The translations under genes and the position numbers were made by a program. A stretch of 64,000 bases of DNA from Bryoerythrophyllum caledonicum (taxonomy: Eukaryota; Streptophyta; Bryopsida; Pottiales; Pottiaceae). The stretch lies in assembly GCA_963971425.1 (NCBI GenBank), contig OZ020519.1, forward strand, positions 7,084,028 to 7,148,027, in the 5' to 3' direction. Below the pieces are notes generated by a model. It saw only the letters and a list, made by a program, of their open reading frames with translations, had not been told where the DNA came from and did no database searches. Shown here piece after piece: positions 13,969-26,689 of this stretch (positions are counted from its first letter, which is position 1; every line of letters starts with the position of its first letter).

Positions 13969-14137
13969 AGGAGCCTCCCAAAATAATATGAAAAACTTAA
14001 GCAAACCTAAATATGCAAATGTTGAGTGATTTGCATAGTAACCTTTGAATACTATCTTTCGAGTTAGGTGTCCACTAAAATGGGAGGTGCAGAATTATTT
14101 TCAATGTAAAATTAGGCTTGAAAGAAATTAAAGTACA

Positions 14138-14525
14138 TATTTAGCTTCAGTTAAGCTGAAAGCAAGCAACACTTACAACTCCAAATATATTTGAAAAACA
14201 AAAGATCAAATGTCAAGGTACGAAAATGCATTTCTCAAATCGAAACACACTATCAGCTCGAGTCGAGCTGAATGTGGCCCAACAATTCCTATGCGATAAA
14301 ACATTCAGAATAGTAAATATCAAACGGCAAATCATCAAGCCCAGAATTCACTTCTCTCCAAGAAGAAAGCCATACACATTCAGCTCGAGATCGAGCTGAA
14401 TGTGCCCAAGCAATTCCTATGCGATAAAACATTCAGCATAGCAAATAATAAAATATCAAAACTTTGAAATATATTAATCTCCACAAGAAATGGGTGTACA
14501 CTTTCAGCTCGATTCGAGCGAAAAT
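14138..14525. repeat. Left subterminal palindromes of the 26-kb element (4 copies)
   Basis: Imperfect palindromes around 14138-14160, 14251-14275, 14373-14404 and 14497-14525 are built on TTCAGCTCGA...TCGAGCTGAA. The first and last are worn. They lie between the left terminus and the 3' end of the transposase gene. Their subterminal position fits transposase-binding sites (inference). Confidence 0.7.
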
Positions 14526-14599
14526 CACGCCAACAAATTCCGATCTTATGCACACATTCTTGGATACTAGTATAAGAGTAACATCTTTGTACTAAAAAA

Positions 14600-17454
14600 T
14601 CATTGCGAAGAAGACAGCTCGGTATCCCTGATCAAACTATCTTGGATGATTTGAACTTGATTTCTAGGTATCTTCACAACAGGAAATTCACTCCTACTTC
14701 TAGACTTCCATGCAGTCAACAGAGATCCGGTGTCCTCCCATTGCGGAAGTTGCTCAACATCAATTGTCCATTGTAGACCGTTGGAAGAGGCCCATCCATC
14801 ATAGCATCTTTGGACATTTGCATCGCGCGAAGTGGGGCGGAAGTACTGTATTTTGATAGAATTAGGCCTTTCCAGATCCGAATTAGGGTCCGAGAGAGCT
14901 TGTGCAATCCAAACAGGACGTTCATCTCCATCACACGGTCTTAATGCAACAAAATAGCCTGAGTAAACGTCTCGATTAATCCGAAAAGAAGGGGCTGGCC
15001 TATCTCGACTCTGCCCAACAAAGTGGTCATCTTCATCATGATCCTCACGAACAGCGCCCACACTAGTGAATTGGTCCTCGATTGTCTGACCAATACGAGT
15101 AGAAGGCCAAAAACCATCCTGTAGAGAGGTGGGCAAGTCCATAGGTTGACTAAGTGACTCTCTAACTGCCCGCCAATAGTAGCTCAAAGGCTCATATCGC
15201 CTTCGATATTCACCTGTACGATCCTCACGTGCTTGATGCTCCCAATATGAAATGAATCCAGAAAGACCTTTAATCACTTCAGGAAGATTCCGCATTGCCT
15301 GTGGCTGCAATGAAGGTGGTTCTCCACGTGGCCATAAAGACCTCCCATTTGAATCCTCCTTCCACAATTTGATCCCACCCCCTTCTCTTGGAAGCCAATC
15401 ATCTTGATGACAAAGAATCTTGTATTTCATCATGGGACATCCGTTGGAGTCAACAAAGAATTTGAATTGGTGAGCCTTTGTGTGACCCTGCAATGCTTCG
15501 TCTCCACCAGCAATACCTTCACTAATAAAGGACTTGAAGTCCGGGACTTCTTCAATCAAGTGGGGAATTGTTGGCACACTTTCGTTCTCCATAAATGATC
15601 TCATGAGCAAAGGGATCGTGGGGAAACTCTCCTTCTTCAAAGCCATACTCCATCGACCGAATAATGCATCAATGTCATCATGTGTGTGTCCAACAAGCAT
15701 GAAATTAACATAAACCTCTCGAAAGATACCCTTTGCAACAAGAAGAGACCAAAAGCAAAACACATATCTATTTTTGTTGTCACTCACCGCATTGTCCATT
15801 TGCACATGCAAAATAGGCGGCAAAGGTTTTTCTATAGCTAGAGACTCAGGTGCGGCACGGAGGAATGGGACACAAGTATCTGAAGCACCTTGCAAAACAG
15901 CTCGAAACAATTCAGTTCTCCCTGAACCCTGAAATAATTGTTGGGACGATGTCTTCGAAGGTTGTTCTAAATCTCGCAACAATCTAGCAAAGGAGCCCAC
16001 TGTATAGTTGACATCATGTGGGTAAATGTCCAAGCCATAATGAGCATATCGAACATCGCCATGACCATGTGCAAGCATTCCAGTAACAGAGATGGGCAAC
16101 TTCATCAGACCATCCAAATGTTTCGTCTTGTGAGACAGGACAGGAGATGCAGTTTTTGAGTGATCCATCTTGTCGTGCATAATCGTAACACATTCATCCG
16201 GCAACTCTTGAGATCGGTAACGGTTGGAATAATACAACTCTCGATGAGCCCATGCTGAATCCAAATGGAGATTCAACCTTTGCTGCCACAATAGCGCAGC
16301 TTCTGTTCCAGGCTGCTGCAATCTCCGATGGGAATGGTACTTATCACACGTTGAACAACGTGCAAAGTTATCCCCAGGTCGTTTTCCATTGTAATCGAAA
16401 AAAGGACCCGCCTAATCTTACTCAGCCCTGAAGTGGAAATTTGGGAAAGCCCGCAATTAACTAAATGGGCATCAATTGCAGGAATTTGATCTTTCCACTT
16501 GAAATTTGCGGGAAGAACTTTGGCCACAGATGTCTCACCCGAAGGCAAGATGCGGGACTTGTGGGGCATGTGGTCAGCATTCCTATTAAGGATGACACGT
16601 AATGTTGCGGTAGCGACTACTGTGTAATTTCTAGGTTTCCGTTTCCCTGAATTTCCATGGGGTTGCGCGACTACACCAGCCGCTGCATCCTTGGCATATT
16701 CATAGAACAAGGTTTCACTGACGCCCATGATGTGCTGCCGGGCAGCTGCGCACACATCAACGCCCTCAATGGTCACCACATTTCTACCGTTATTGTCCAC
16801 ATGAAATTGTCCGTGAACATCTAGCTTCATATGCCTTCGAAATTGAACGGAGGTTCCAAAATACATCCTCATCCGCAATACCTTAATCTTCAATCGTGAG
16901 AAGCGTTGAACACAACTCCTGGAGCAACATCGTTTTCCAGCAACAGAGTTGATAGATTCGTCAGAGAGGAGAATTGATGATTTTGTTGAAACCATGGTTG
17001 AAGGGATCCTAGATGAACTTTCATAAGAGCGAGTCCTCTCTCCAAGAGACCGGGTTCTCATTGCCATTACAGAATTGTAAGTATCACGCTGCTGGTGATG
17101 CAAGAGACTGATACTATTATAGAAAACTTGACCAATAGGCCAAATCTTAACACAATAACGCCATTCATCCGGTGCTTCATCTTCAACTAATGTCCTGGAG
17201 ACCTGAATGGCAACATGTGTATCACCTAATGGAGCATCAATCCCAGAAATAGCCGTGGTGTGAAGGTTACGAAGTATTCCAGTGGCAATTGTAACACCGG
17301 ACAGGTTTTTCATTTCGACTATCTTACCAACCCAAGAATGCCTTGGGAGAACTTCGAATTCCGTCAAATCAGCATCTACTGGATTGTGGAAAGACGAGTT
17401 TTCATTTGACAAATCATAATCATCGTCGATTGAGGCACCAGTTGAAGTGTCCAT
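14600..17454 (-). pseudogene. DUF7869-like DDE transposase candidate of the 26-kb element, one frameshift
   Basis: Two overlapping frames form one protein of roughly 950 residues. The first (17454-16273) begins with an acidic N-terminus and holds a Cys cluster (GKRCCSRSC) typical of this family's N-terminal part. The second (to 14600) holds a further Cys pair read just upstream of 16321 (ARCSTCDKYH). It also holds the candidate catalytic acids HDKMDH (residues 49-54 of the second frame), HVQMDN (172-177) and GHTHDDID (211-218); the last two are the signature of DUF7869 proteins in mosses, algae and fungi. The frames are joined by adding one base in the A6 run at 16398-16403 (T6 on the coding strand). 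So the lesion is a single homopolymer change, or an assembly error there; otherwise the gene is intact. No in-frame stop was seen. It starts about 130 bases from a five-copy palindrome cluster that may be its control region. A transposase role is inferred from the acidic residues and from being the only such gene inside exact terminal repeats. Confidence 0.75.
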
Positions 17455-17588
17455 CTCGGCACTGCAAAGTTAAGGCGAAAGTGTAAATAATTGTTGTAGT
17501 ATAGTAGTACTCCAAGGATCATCCCACATCAATCAAAGAAAACAAAAAAAAGCATAATTGTTCACCTTCACGAATAGGTGAAAACAAA

Positions 17589-17758
17589 GCACATTTAGCT
17601 CGGGTCGAGCTGAATATGTAGTGCACATTCAGCTCGGGTCGAGCTGAATATGCAGTGCACATTTAGCTCGACCCGAGCTGAATATGCAGTGCACATTTAG
17701 CTCGACCCGAGCTGAATATGTAGTGCACATTCAGCTCGGGTCGAGCTGAATGTGCACT
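17589..17758. promoter_or_regulatory. Five tandem palindromes upstream of the transposase gene
   Basis: Five near-identical 30-34 bp units repeat in tandem with a period of about 34 bases. Their centres alternate between CTCGGGTCGAG and CTCGACCCGAG, separated by 'TGTAGTGCACAT' or 'TGCAGTGCACAT' spacers. They lie 130-300 bases upstream of the transposase start codon (minus strand). Regulatory function is inferred from position and from the similar cluster upstream of the gene at 32591. Confidence 0.6.
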
Positions 17759-17765
17759 GCGTCAA

Positions 17766-18185
17766 GCAAGAGTACTAAATGAAAACCTGAAGCACTCATA
17801 CCAACAAAAACTACGCATTTTGACAGTTGCATGAACATATATGTCATACTGACGTACAAATAATAAAATGAAGCCCTAAACCTGTACTACGGAGGCGATT
17901 GTGTTGACGCCGAAGTATCACCTCATTCCTACAACTTTTTCATTAGACCAAAATCTATGCATGTCCTTTAAAGTTGACCTAGAATAATGTATCCACTTCT
18001 TGCTAGAGTACTGAATCAAAACCTGAAGCACTCATACGAAGAAAAACTACGCCTTTTGACAGTTGCAAGAACATATATGTCATACTAACGTACAAATAAT
18101 AAAATGAATCCCAAAATCAGTACTAAGGAGGCAATCATGTTGACGCCGAAGTATCACCTCCTTCCTACAATTTTTTCATTATATT
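17766..18185. repeat. Tandem duplication, ~238-bp unit
   Basis: The block starting AGAGTACTAAATGAAAACCT at 17768 is repeated from 18006 (AGAGTACTGAATCAAAACCT) and stays recognisable through 'GTTGACGCCGAAGTATCACCT' to about 18175. The two copies differ by scattered substitutions. Confidence 0.75.
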
Positions 18186-18519
18186 GAAAATGATAGTATC
18201 AAATGTGCAAATCAAATGCCAAGTAAATCACCATAAAGTTTAGACAGAAATCACTTACAAATGGTCCGATTGCGTGCACCAAAACGTCTTGAATGAAGAA
18301 GGAAGAGAAAACCCTACTCTTTCTCACGGCCGCAGCAACCATTCACGACCACACACCTCCGCATCTCTAGAAATTCCAAACACAACTAAGTTGACCTAGA
18401 ATAATGTATCCACTTCTTGCACAGAAATTTGACTTCAAATGCAATAGGTCTTTCAAATGTCAAGGCATACTTCGAGACAGTATAGATTCACGAAGGCTTA
18501 CCATATCAGAAAGGTGCAA

Positions 18520-18520
<1 letters not shown>

Positions 18521-18550
<30 letters not shown>
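18521..18550. repeat. (GA)n microsatellite
   Basis: About 15 uninterrupted GA dinucleotides. Confidence 0.95.
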
Positions 18551-18554
<4 letters not shown>

Positions 18555-18899
18555 AGGTTGGGGTGTATTGACCACGTCGAACAAGTTGTCGTTAAGAAAA
18601 GAGCGGGAATGACATCACGTTTAGTGGGGAGGAGCTATTCTAAATAAAACATCTTTCAAACTTGACCAAAAAATTAACAAGCACGTAAGTTTCTCCTCAT
18701 ATCTGGATGTATTGGAAGTTTCTATTTACATGATCAATTTAAGGTTATCGATTGGGGTTATGGGTATCAATTTAAATATGCAAGAATCAATTTAAATTTA
18801 AGGTATAGAATTATGTATCAATTTAAGGTTATCAATTGGGGTTATGGATATTTGATTACGGTCATTTATATCCATATTTAGGATATTGATTATGACTAG

Positions 18900-19200
18900 A
18901 TTATAAAAATAAAGATTTAGGTTTAGGGTTGAAATTACATTTTGACATTTAGGGTTTAGGGTTTAAGGTTTAGGATTGCAAGTCCATGGTATGAAATGTA
19001 AATTATAGGGTTTAGGGTTTCGGACTAGACAATTCTAGAATTAGATTTATGGATTTGGGTTTAGGGTTTAGGTTTAAGGGTTTAGTTATTAGGGTTTAAG
19101 GTCTTATAGTTTATTGTTTAGGTTTAATGATTTAAAGATTAGGGTTCAGGGTTTTAGAGTTTTGTGTTTGGGATTTAGGATTAGGGTTTAGATTAGCATC
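18900..19200. repeat. Interstitial telomere-like TTTAGGG tract
   Basis: Degenerate repeats of the plant telomere unit TTTAGGG (and TTTAGGT, TTTAAGG variants) occur at about 18948-18975, 19000-19022, 19055-19100 and 19120-19195. They are mixed with AT-rich DNA inside the 26-kb element. Confidence 0.65.
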
Positions 19201-19328
19201 GAGATTACCACTGGAATCAAAATGTCCTTTCTATAAGATTGTTTATTGTATCAAAATTGAATTGTGCCTTGGTATTGATTTAAGAAAATTCATTACATAT
19301 CACCTAAATATAAGATTTAAGAAGTCAC

Positions 19329-20274
19329 TACACTAAAAGTTTCATTTACTATAATGGCACGAATAGTGTACTTACCGTAGTACACTAATTGCAAACAAGT
19401 TGACAAATAGTGTACTAATTGCAAACAAGTGTACTTTCTCAAAAGATTATTTGATCAAAATTTACATTATCCAAGATTACTTTATCGGAGTACACTTTAT
19501 GGAAATTTAATTTGTTTAAAACTTACTTTTTCAAGAGATTACTTTTTCAAGTTCTAGTTCTGAAAATTTTTACTTTTTCAAATTAGACTTTTTCAAACAT
19601 TTACTTTTTCAAAACCTTACTTTTTCAAAGCCTTACTTTTTCAAAACCTTACTTTTCAAAACTTTACTTTTTTCCAAGATTTCTTTTCAAAAGTTCACTT
19701 TTTCGAATCTTTACTTTTTCAAATGTTTATATTTTGGAAAGCTTTTTTTTACAAAAGTTTACCTTTGCAAAAGGTAAGTTGTCTTTTTTCCCCGAATTGA
19801 TGTTTTTTCCTAGTTCTTGTTTTTTTCAAAATGTTCTTTTTTCCTAATTGTTTTTTCCTAATTGTTGTTTTCGAAAAAATGTAGTTTTTTCCTATTTGTT
19901 TTTTTCTAATTGTTGTTTTCGCAAGAATTTAGTTTTTTCCTATTTGTTGTTTTCCCAAATTGTTGATTTTCCTAATTGTTGTTTTTTCCCAATTGTTGTT
20001 TTTTCCCAATTGTTGTTTTTTCCAATTTTTTCTTTGTGAGTTTTAGTTTTACTCTTCTTCACCTTTTAGTACACATAATTCTCATCTACTTTCAATACAC
20101 TAAACGTGCACGAGTAAAAAAGTTAATATTCCAATCTTTACAAAAGTCCACAAATAGTGTAGTAGTTCACATTTAGTGTACTATTTTGTCACTACACTAA
20201 TTGCGTAGTTGACAATTAGTGTATGGGTTCGTATTTAGTGTCCACTACACTAAATGAAACTTTTAGTGTACTTC
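19329..20274. mobile_element. Small non-autonomous TIR element inside the 26-kb element
   Basis: TACACTAAAAGTTTCATTTA (19329-19348) is matched exactly by its reverse complement (20255-20274). The right end also carries nested 'TACACTAA...TTAGTGTA' inverted repeats. The interior (19480-20035) is T-rich minisatellite: first CTTACTTTTTCAAAAC-type units, then TTTTTTCCTAATTGTTG-type units. A TA on both sides is compatible with a TA target duplication if the ends are read as CACTAAAAG; a CACTA-type alternative cannot be excluded. No coding capacity. Confidence 0.55.
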
Positions 20275-20814
20275 ATCTCATTTGTTATGAATCAATATTT
20301 ACTCCTTTGAGTTGACTTTGCTAGATGATCTTGTCTCATGCGATATTGATTCACTTGCTATTATTAATTTATGTGTTTTATAATTCAAATCATCTTTGAC
20401 CCTAAAGGCCCAAGAGTTCCCTCGAAGGATTCTATGAATTTTTGGAAGTTCCTATAGAGTCAATTTATAAGTTTTTTGGTGTCGGCTCTAATAGCGCATT
20501 CGTATCCTTTGATCGCAACATTATGCAATTGTCGCCATTATGGACATAAGTTTGAGTGCCTTCAATAAGTTATGATTGCAATGTTTATTAATGTCATTCA
20601 AACATATTGCAAGTTGATGTGTAACTTTGCGCACTTGCAAAAGTTTGGTTCCATCACTCTTCTCTTTATTGCAAATGGTACTACCTTACATATGCATTCT
20701 TTCACACAAAATTCATGCGTTACATATTATACATAAGTATTTTCTGAAAATGAGCCACATTGGGAGAACAAAAAGTTTGAGAAAAGTTGGGAAAGTGTAT
20801 ATGAAAATAATCAG

Positions 20815-21654
20815 TTGCAACCAATAACATCAACTGCTGTATTATTGCTGGATGAAAATACTATAATCAACAATAAAATATTGGATCCAAAAAACATATT
20901 ACTGAAAGAGGTTTTATTTATTTATATCCCAAAAATATGGGGAAACGATGTTGAATATCAAAGAACATTAGAGGCCGCAGATATATATTATCAGACCGCT
21001 CCATTTGTAGGAAAATCTAATCAAGAAGACCCAAAACGAGGTGTTTATAAGTCTGTAGGCCACGGCTATGTTGTCCATGTAGGAGAAAAGTCAAAAGGAG
21101 ATATCGTTCAGTATGATCGTAAAAACATGACTGAAGACACAAAACGTTCCTTGAGGGGCATAGGAAATTCTATTGCAACGGCAATGTGGAAGGCGTTAAA
21201 TTTATTTGGAGCTCTTGTAAAAGAGTTTTTTGTTCATCAATTTCAACATATGGATTGTATCGCAATTGGGTTGAAAGCATATCCAATAAAAGTGTACCAA
21301 TTGCACTTGTCAAAGAATTCTTTTATAAAGCGACATATTGATAAAAACGATTTGGATTGTTCATTTTTATGCTGGTTTACAGAAGGACATCCGCAAGGAG
21401 GCGAATTCGGAATTTTTCAACACTACATGAAACTTCAAAATAATAATGGAGCAGGTATATTTGTATTTAGCAAATATGTCAGCCACGGAATGCTACGGTT
21501 CGATGCCAATTCACTATCAACTAATAATTTCAAATTGGGCCTAGCCCTTGTGAACATATCAGCAATTCGTGAAAGGCTATCAAATCAACTAACAAGTAGA
21601 ACATCTATCACTTGGATAAATTATATTGATCACCTAGATAGTGAAAGTCAATAG
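20815..21654 (+). CDS. 2OG-Fe(II) dioxygenase-like protein, TET/JBP-like
   Basis: A 279-residue frame without introns. The C-terminal half has the layout of a 2-oxoglutarate/iron dioxygenase core: H174-x-D176 (RHIDKND), a GGEF turn at 195-198, a 'GAGIFVFS' strand, and a distal His at 224 (YVSHGM) followed 16 residues later by K240, where many members have the 2OG-binding Arg. That order (HxD, GGxF, distal H) is that of the TET/JBP group, which oxidises methyl groups on DNA bases and is known from giant fungal transposons. The frame is also open upstream of the ATG for about 80 bases (from ~20735), so the true start may be earlier or in an unseen exon. It lies inside the 26-kb element. The base-oxidising role is inferred; an AlkB-type or prolyl-hydroxylase-like enzyme remains possible. 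Confidence 0.5.
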   Translation: MQPITSTAVLLLDENTIINNKILDPKNILLKEVLFIYIPKIWGNDVEYQRTLEAADIYYQTAPFVGKSNQEDPKRGVYKSVGHGYVVHVGEKSKGDIVQYDRKNMTEDTKRSLRGIGNSIATAMWKALNLFGALVKEFFVHQFQHMDCIAIGLKAYPIKVYQLHLSKNSFIKRHIDKNDLDCSFLCWFTEGHPQGGEFGIFQHYMKLQNNNGAGIFVFSKYVSHGMLRFDANSLSTNNFKLGLALVNISAIRERLSNQLTSRTSITWINYIDHLDSESQ

Positions 21655-24600
21655 GGAAAATGAGTAATTGATTCGTAAAGTGCAATTTTTGACCTTCATG
21701 CATGGATAGATGCATGAATCAGACTATTTACAATTTTTAAGCTTTCAAGCACAGAATCTTCTATCTAAATCTATCTAGAAGTATTGTTGTAAATTTCATC
21801 TATGGGATGTGCATCATTTTTGAGATTATAGAATTCATTGTGCTTTTAGAAGCTTGAAATTACAAAACTACAATATTCTACCACTATGTGTTCATTGAAG
21901 CATGGATCATATATTTTTTGTTTTTTGTAATTTGAACTATATGATCTCAAAGATGATTATAACAAAAAAAATATTGATTCAAATTTCAACCCTGACATGT
22001 GCACCAGATTTGAGATCATAACTCAGAAAAATCCTCAATGTCTTGGAGCTTCAAACCTCAAAATTACCATCTTCTGCCTCTAGGCACTCCCAATGGTATA
22101 GACCAATTTTTTACTATTTTCAGACTTCCAACTATAAGTTCTTGTAACAAACTTTATTTAGAAGAATTGTTCAAAATTTCACATGTTGGATCTTCTCCAT
22201 TTGTGAGATCAGAACATTCAAAATTATTGTTATTTTTTTGCGTTCATATTTGCAATTATTGTAAGTCTAAAAAACCACTTACAATATTTGTGTAAGAATT
22301 GGGGGAATATTTGGCAACACCACAGAGATTGCCATCGTAACTCACACTTTTCACAACGGAGATAGGGATTTTACTTATATTTATGGTGATTGTCATAAGA
22401 TCGTGGCCTTGCACATGCTAATCTCTAAAAAAATTTCGTCTTTTCCTTAGTGAAGGTGCCCATGTTTCTTTCTTTTTGTCAAATAGCCTACCCAAAGTTG
22501 GAAGGGCAGCCTCCAAATAGTAGGAGAAAATATGACATATGTGTATTGCAAGGCGGATTGTGAACACATGAAACCTCCAAATAAATATCTGTTTTTGGAA
22601 TTATCTTCCAAACCGACAAAGTCACATTTTTGTAGTTGACCATTTTTGGAAGTGGATTTTTAATCAAGGTGTATTTTCTCAAAAACTCCAAAAAATAGGG
22701 TCCCCGACTAATTTCACCCCCCAAACGTAGCACTTTTTGGAGTGGATGGAGGCCCAAATCATGCTCAAAGTACACAAGAATTGGCTCACTTATTATTTGG
22801 CTATGTTTGAAGAGGATCTTACGGTTACTTTTTGAATATTTTCTCCCATTGAGCTCTACATGGAATTTAATTTTGAAGGATTTTTTACTGTATTTCAGCG
22901 TTCGGACCCCTCAAGGACGTTTAGGAGTTAAGACAATTAAAAGAATAAAAAACTATCAAATTCTGCAATAATTATCAACATGTTCTTTGTATCAATATTG
23001 TTCTCCATGATAATATCTTGTCTAAGCAAAGGACCCTATGTGGGTATCATCTAGGTTTTGGCTGCATTAAGTATATAGTGAAAATTGTTATATATAGAGA
23101 TAGATAATGATATGATATAAATTTACAAATATTGGTAGAGTTAATTGATGGAAATTAAATACTTGGAGGTTCATCAGGCTAATATCATTCATTCAAAGAT
23201 ATTCAGTGTTAAGTTTATTTTCAAAATCTTAAGCAAATAACTATCAATTCTATGTGTAAATTTAATCTTTAGAATTTATACTTAGTGATCAAGCTTCTAT
23301 TATATTTTTTAAATATTTTAATGTATTTTCAAAATTATATTTTTTGATATTCAATGATTAATTTTAAAAAAATATTCAACTATCAAAATGGAAATTATTA
23401 ATGACTCTTTGGATTTAAAAGTAGACCTTTAAAAAGAAGTGTACAACAAGTTTAACTTTATTTATATTTTCATTTATCAATAGTACAATCAAATGTGTTG
23501 AAATAAAATAAAATTCATGATATAGATAATTCAAATAATGGAAATGATTTGTTGAATTTGACCAAAACAATGTAATGTGGTTGCTCTTGTACATAATTCA
23601 TATAAAATGGGTGAAAGTATAAACTTTTTGTCTAGGTGATTATCCATGTAATGTTAAGGTGCTACCCCTATAATGCATAGGTGATACCCATGTAATACTT
23701 AGGTGAAATCCACTATGTCCAAAACATTGGGACAAAGGAAAATAATTCTTTTGACTTAGAGGTGTTGAAGCGACCACTAGGTACGGTAATGATAATCAAT
23801 GATTATAAATTCTTGATCAATTGCACATTTTTTCTTTATAGAAATCTATAGTTAAATTTCAAATAAATTTGGAGTCCTATTGTCCAACCGTAGGAATTTG
23901 ATATATCCTAGGAATAAACAATGATTATTTGAGGTAGCTTTGATATGATTGAAGAACCTTCAATTTCAAAATCAATGACTTATTGCATCATACTACTAAA
24001 ATCATAATCCTCGTAGTGAACCACACAACGATCAATCGCGCAGTCAACCGTGCAGTGAACTATAGGAGCGATATAGTCAACCGTGCGGTTAATTGCGCAG
24101 CCAACCGTGTAGTGAATCATGTTACTTTTTTTTAATATAGTTTGTAATATATAAAAATACATTAAAATAATTGGACTCATGCGTTGCAAAGCATTAGCTT
24201 GAGTTTTTGGGTGTGAGAAATTTGCATGTGTGTGTTGCAATTTGTGCTCTAGATTACAAATTTGACGTTCAATTTTTTTTTTAGTTAAGCACTAAAAGAT
24301 TGAATTGTAAATGATGAGTTGTAAACTTGGAGTAAAAAAGTTCTGAAGATGGAGTTGTGATCTTGGAGGTTGGCATACAAAGTTGGAGTTGCAAAATTGC
24401 ATATTCGAGTTGTGGAGATTGAAATTACAAGTTTTGAGGTGAGATTGCAAGTTCTGAGATTGTAATTGCAAATTGAGTTTGTGGATGTGTGAAATTGAGA
24501 TTGTAATTAAAAATTGAGTTTGAGGGTGTGTGAAATTTGCATTCGTGTGTTGCAATTTGTGCTTATCCAAAATAAATTTGAAACTCTTGATTACAAATTT

Positions 24601-26400
24601 GACGTTCATAACATTTTTGAAATTCCATGTTAAAATGCAAAAACCCTAAAACCTAATTTTTTTTTCTATTCTATTCTATTACATTATTAAAACTCGTGCA
24701 TAGGTTTCAAAGACATATTTATATTTTATGTAGATTGTTGTTACCTTTTTTTGTAATATATTTTGTGATATAAAAACTACATTAAAATGGTTGAACTAAT
24801 GCGTTGCAAAGGAAGCGCCAATTGCTAGTATGTATTTGAAAATACAATCTCATTATTGAAGTTTCGTTTCACAACATATTAGGATTCGCAATCCATGAAA
24901 GATATTTGATAGTTTTCAAAATTAGATTTTTAATTTGAAGCCCCCTCATCCAATCACTAGATTCCAATCTACTTAGATATTTATTTAAACTCACTATTTT
25001 ATCCATGATATTGCCATTAGGCCAAAATCTATGCATGTCTTTTAAATAATATTAATTGTTTTGAACATATAAAAACTTTGGAATTATATTTTTGGTTTTT
25101 TTATATGTGCTATCACAAAAAGAAGAAGATTAAATATTGCAACTCAATTGTTTAATCATAAATCTTCCAAAAACAAGAAATTAAAAAAAAAAAATTGTAT
25201 AATCCCAGTGTCTTTGATTTGCGTTCACTACAGGAAGTTTTTGAGTATGATATATACAAACCTATAGAGAAGGTGCAAAATGTATATAACACTAAAGAAC
25301 CAGAGTCTCCTTCGGGGGGATTTCTGATTTTGGGCAGGTTCCTAAAACTCGAAAAAAAATCTTTTTTCTCTAAATTTTTTATTCTAGATTGGCTCTGATA
25401 AGAGCTTCGTAGACGTATTTTTATTTAATTTTTTGGATTTGTGGTTTGAAAGTTAGTACCACTTAAAGCCAAAAGTGGGAACATCGGGCACCTCCAAAAT
25501 TGTTGACCAAAGTTTCTATTGACATTGAGATTTTTCACACATATATATAATATTTCCTTTTTTGGAAATTTTCAATAAAAAATCTTGTCTTTAGTGTAAA
25601 ATGGCATTTTATTCCAAGTCAAACATTTTCACACATTGTCGGGCAACGGGGGAAAAAACTTCATCTTTTCTACATAAGACCTAGAGATCTTCAAATTTTT
25701 CACTTTTTATTTTTTCAACAACAATATGTGGTGAAAACCTTCTTATTGACCGTTTGGATTATCATTTGAATACATACGTAGTTCACAAAAAAAAAAACGT
25801 GAAATGGCAATCATTGAACCTCCACTCCTTGCACACTTGTTTTGAATATGCTACACCCCTTTTCTACCTCTAAAAATTGGTGTGTTGGGAAATAACATCA
25901 TGCTTAAGACAATGGTAAAAGATTTAGACCTTCTACAATGCAAAAATTTGATAGGCAAAGAACCAAATCAAATGGACAAATTATAAATTGAAATGAGAAA
26001 TTTTAGGCTAAAATCAAAATTTTAGCTGCTTTGGTCTTCCCAAGATGAGATTTGTGTAAAACCCATATATTACAGTTTTAACTTAGTTGCATTTTGGAAG
26101 ATAATGGATAAGGTAACCTTTTGTATCCAATGAGAACTCATAATCAACACCAATAAAATTAGGGTGCACAATTGACTTCCATCCCATTACCACCTATTTA
26201 GCTCCAAGTGAAGGTTAGCGACTCAAAAGAATCCCTTACTTTTTGTCGGCACTGTTGGGGGTACCTACTAGCGGTCGCCGGCTAAAACAGGCAATATACT
26301 TTGAAAATTCACAAAGAATTTACATTTCATCGAAAAAGTATGAAATCACTTGGATTCATATTGTAAATATGTTGGCTATCACCGAAAATTAAATTGGGTA
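21655..26400. other. AT-rich gene-free interior of the 26-kb element
   Basis: No gene was found. Between 24120 and 24840 a module is repeated three times in variant form. It contains 'TTTGTAATATATAAAAAT', 'ATGCGTTGCAAAG' and 'AAATTTGACGTTCA' blocks, and the last copy ends 'GCGCCAATTGCTAGT', which is reminiscent of a Helitron 3' end; this is weak. Short runs at 24030-24115 repeat 'AACCGTGCAGTGAA'-type units. The rest is simple AT-rich DNA. Confidence 0.35.
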
Positions 26401-26476
26401 GGATTATTTCCTCCCTCCACATTAGCAGTTGCTATTGAGATTATGGAAAGAGGACCCAAAATGGGCCATAACTTGT

Positions 26477-26640
26477 CGGTTATGAACGGGTGAGAGAACG
26501 ATGGGAATCATGAGAACAGAGAAGGGAGCGATGCGAACAGCAAAGCAGGAAAAGTCGGTTATGAACGGGTGAGGGAACAGTGGGAATAATGAGAACAGAG
26601 AAGGGAGGGATGCGAACAGTGAAGCAGGAAAAGAAAAGGA
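26477..26640. repeat. Two tandem copies of a 78-bp unit
   Basis: The unit beginning CGGTTATGAACGGGTGAG occurs at 26477 and again at 26555. Both copies include 'ATGAGAACAGAGAAGGGAG' and 'AAGCAGGAAAAG'. Confidence 0.8.
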
Positions 26641-26689
26641 ACAAATTTGGGAACAGACGAGGGAACACTGCGAACGGCGGTATTCAATC

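Noticed and set aside
19848..20176. Phe/Ser-rich frames in the T-rich minisatellite
   Set aside because: They are translations of TTTTTTCC-type simple repeats.
24740..24840. Helitron 3' end at CTAGT
   Set aside because: The hairpin before CTAGT is only three pairs and no TC 5' end was found; too weak to call.
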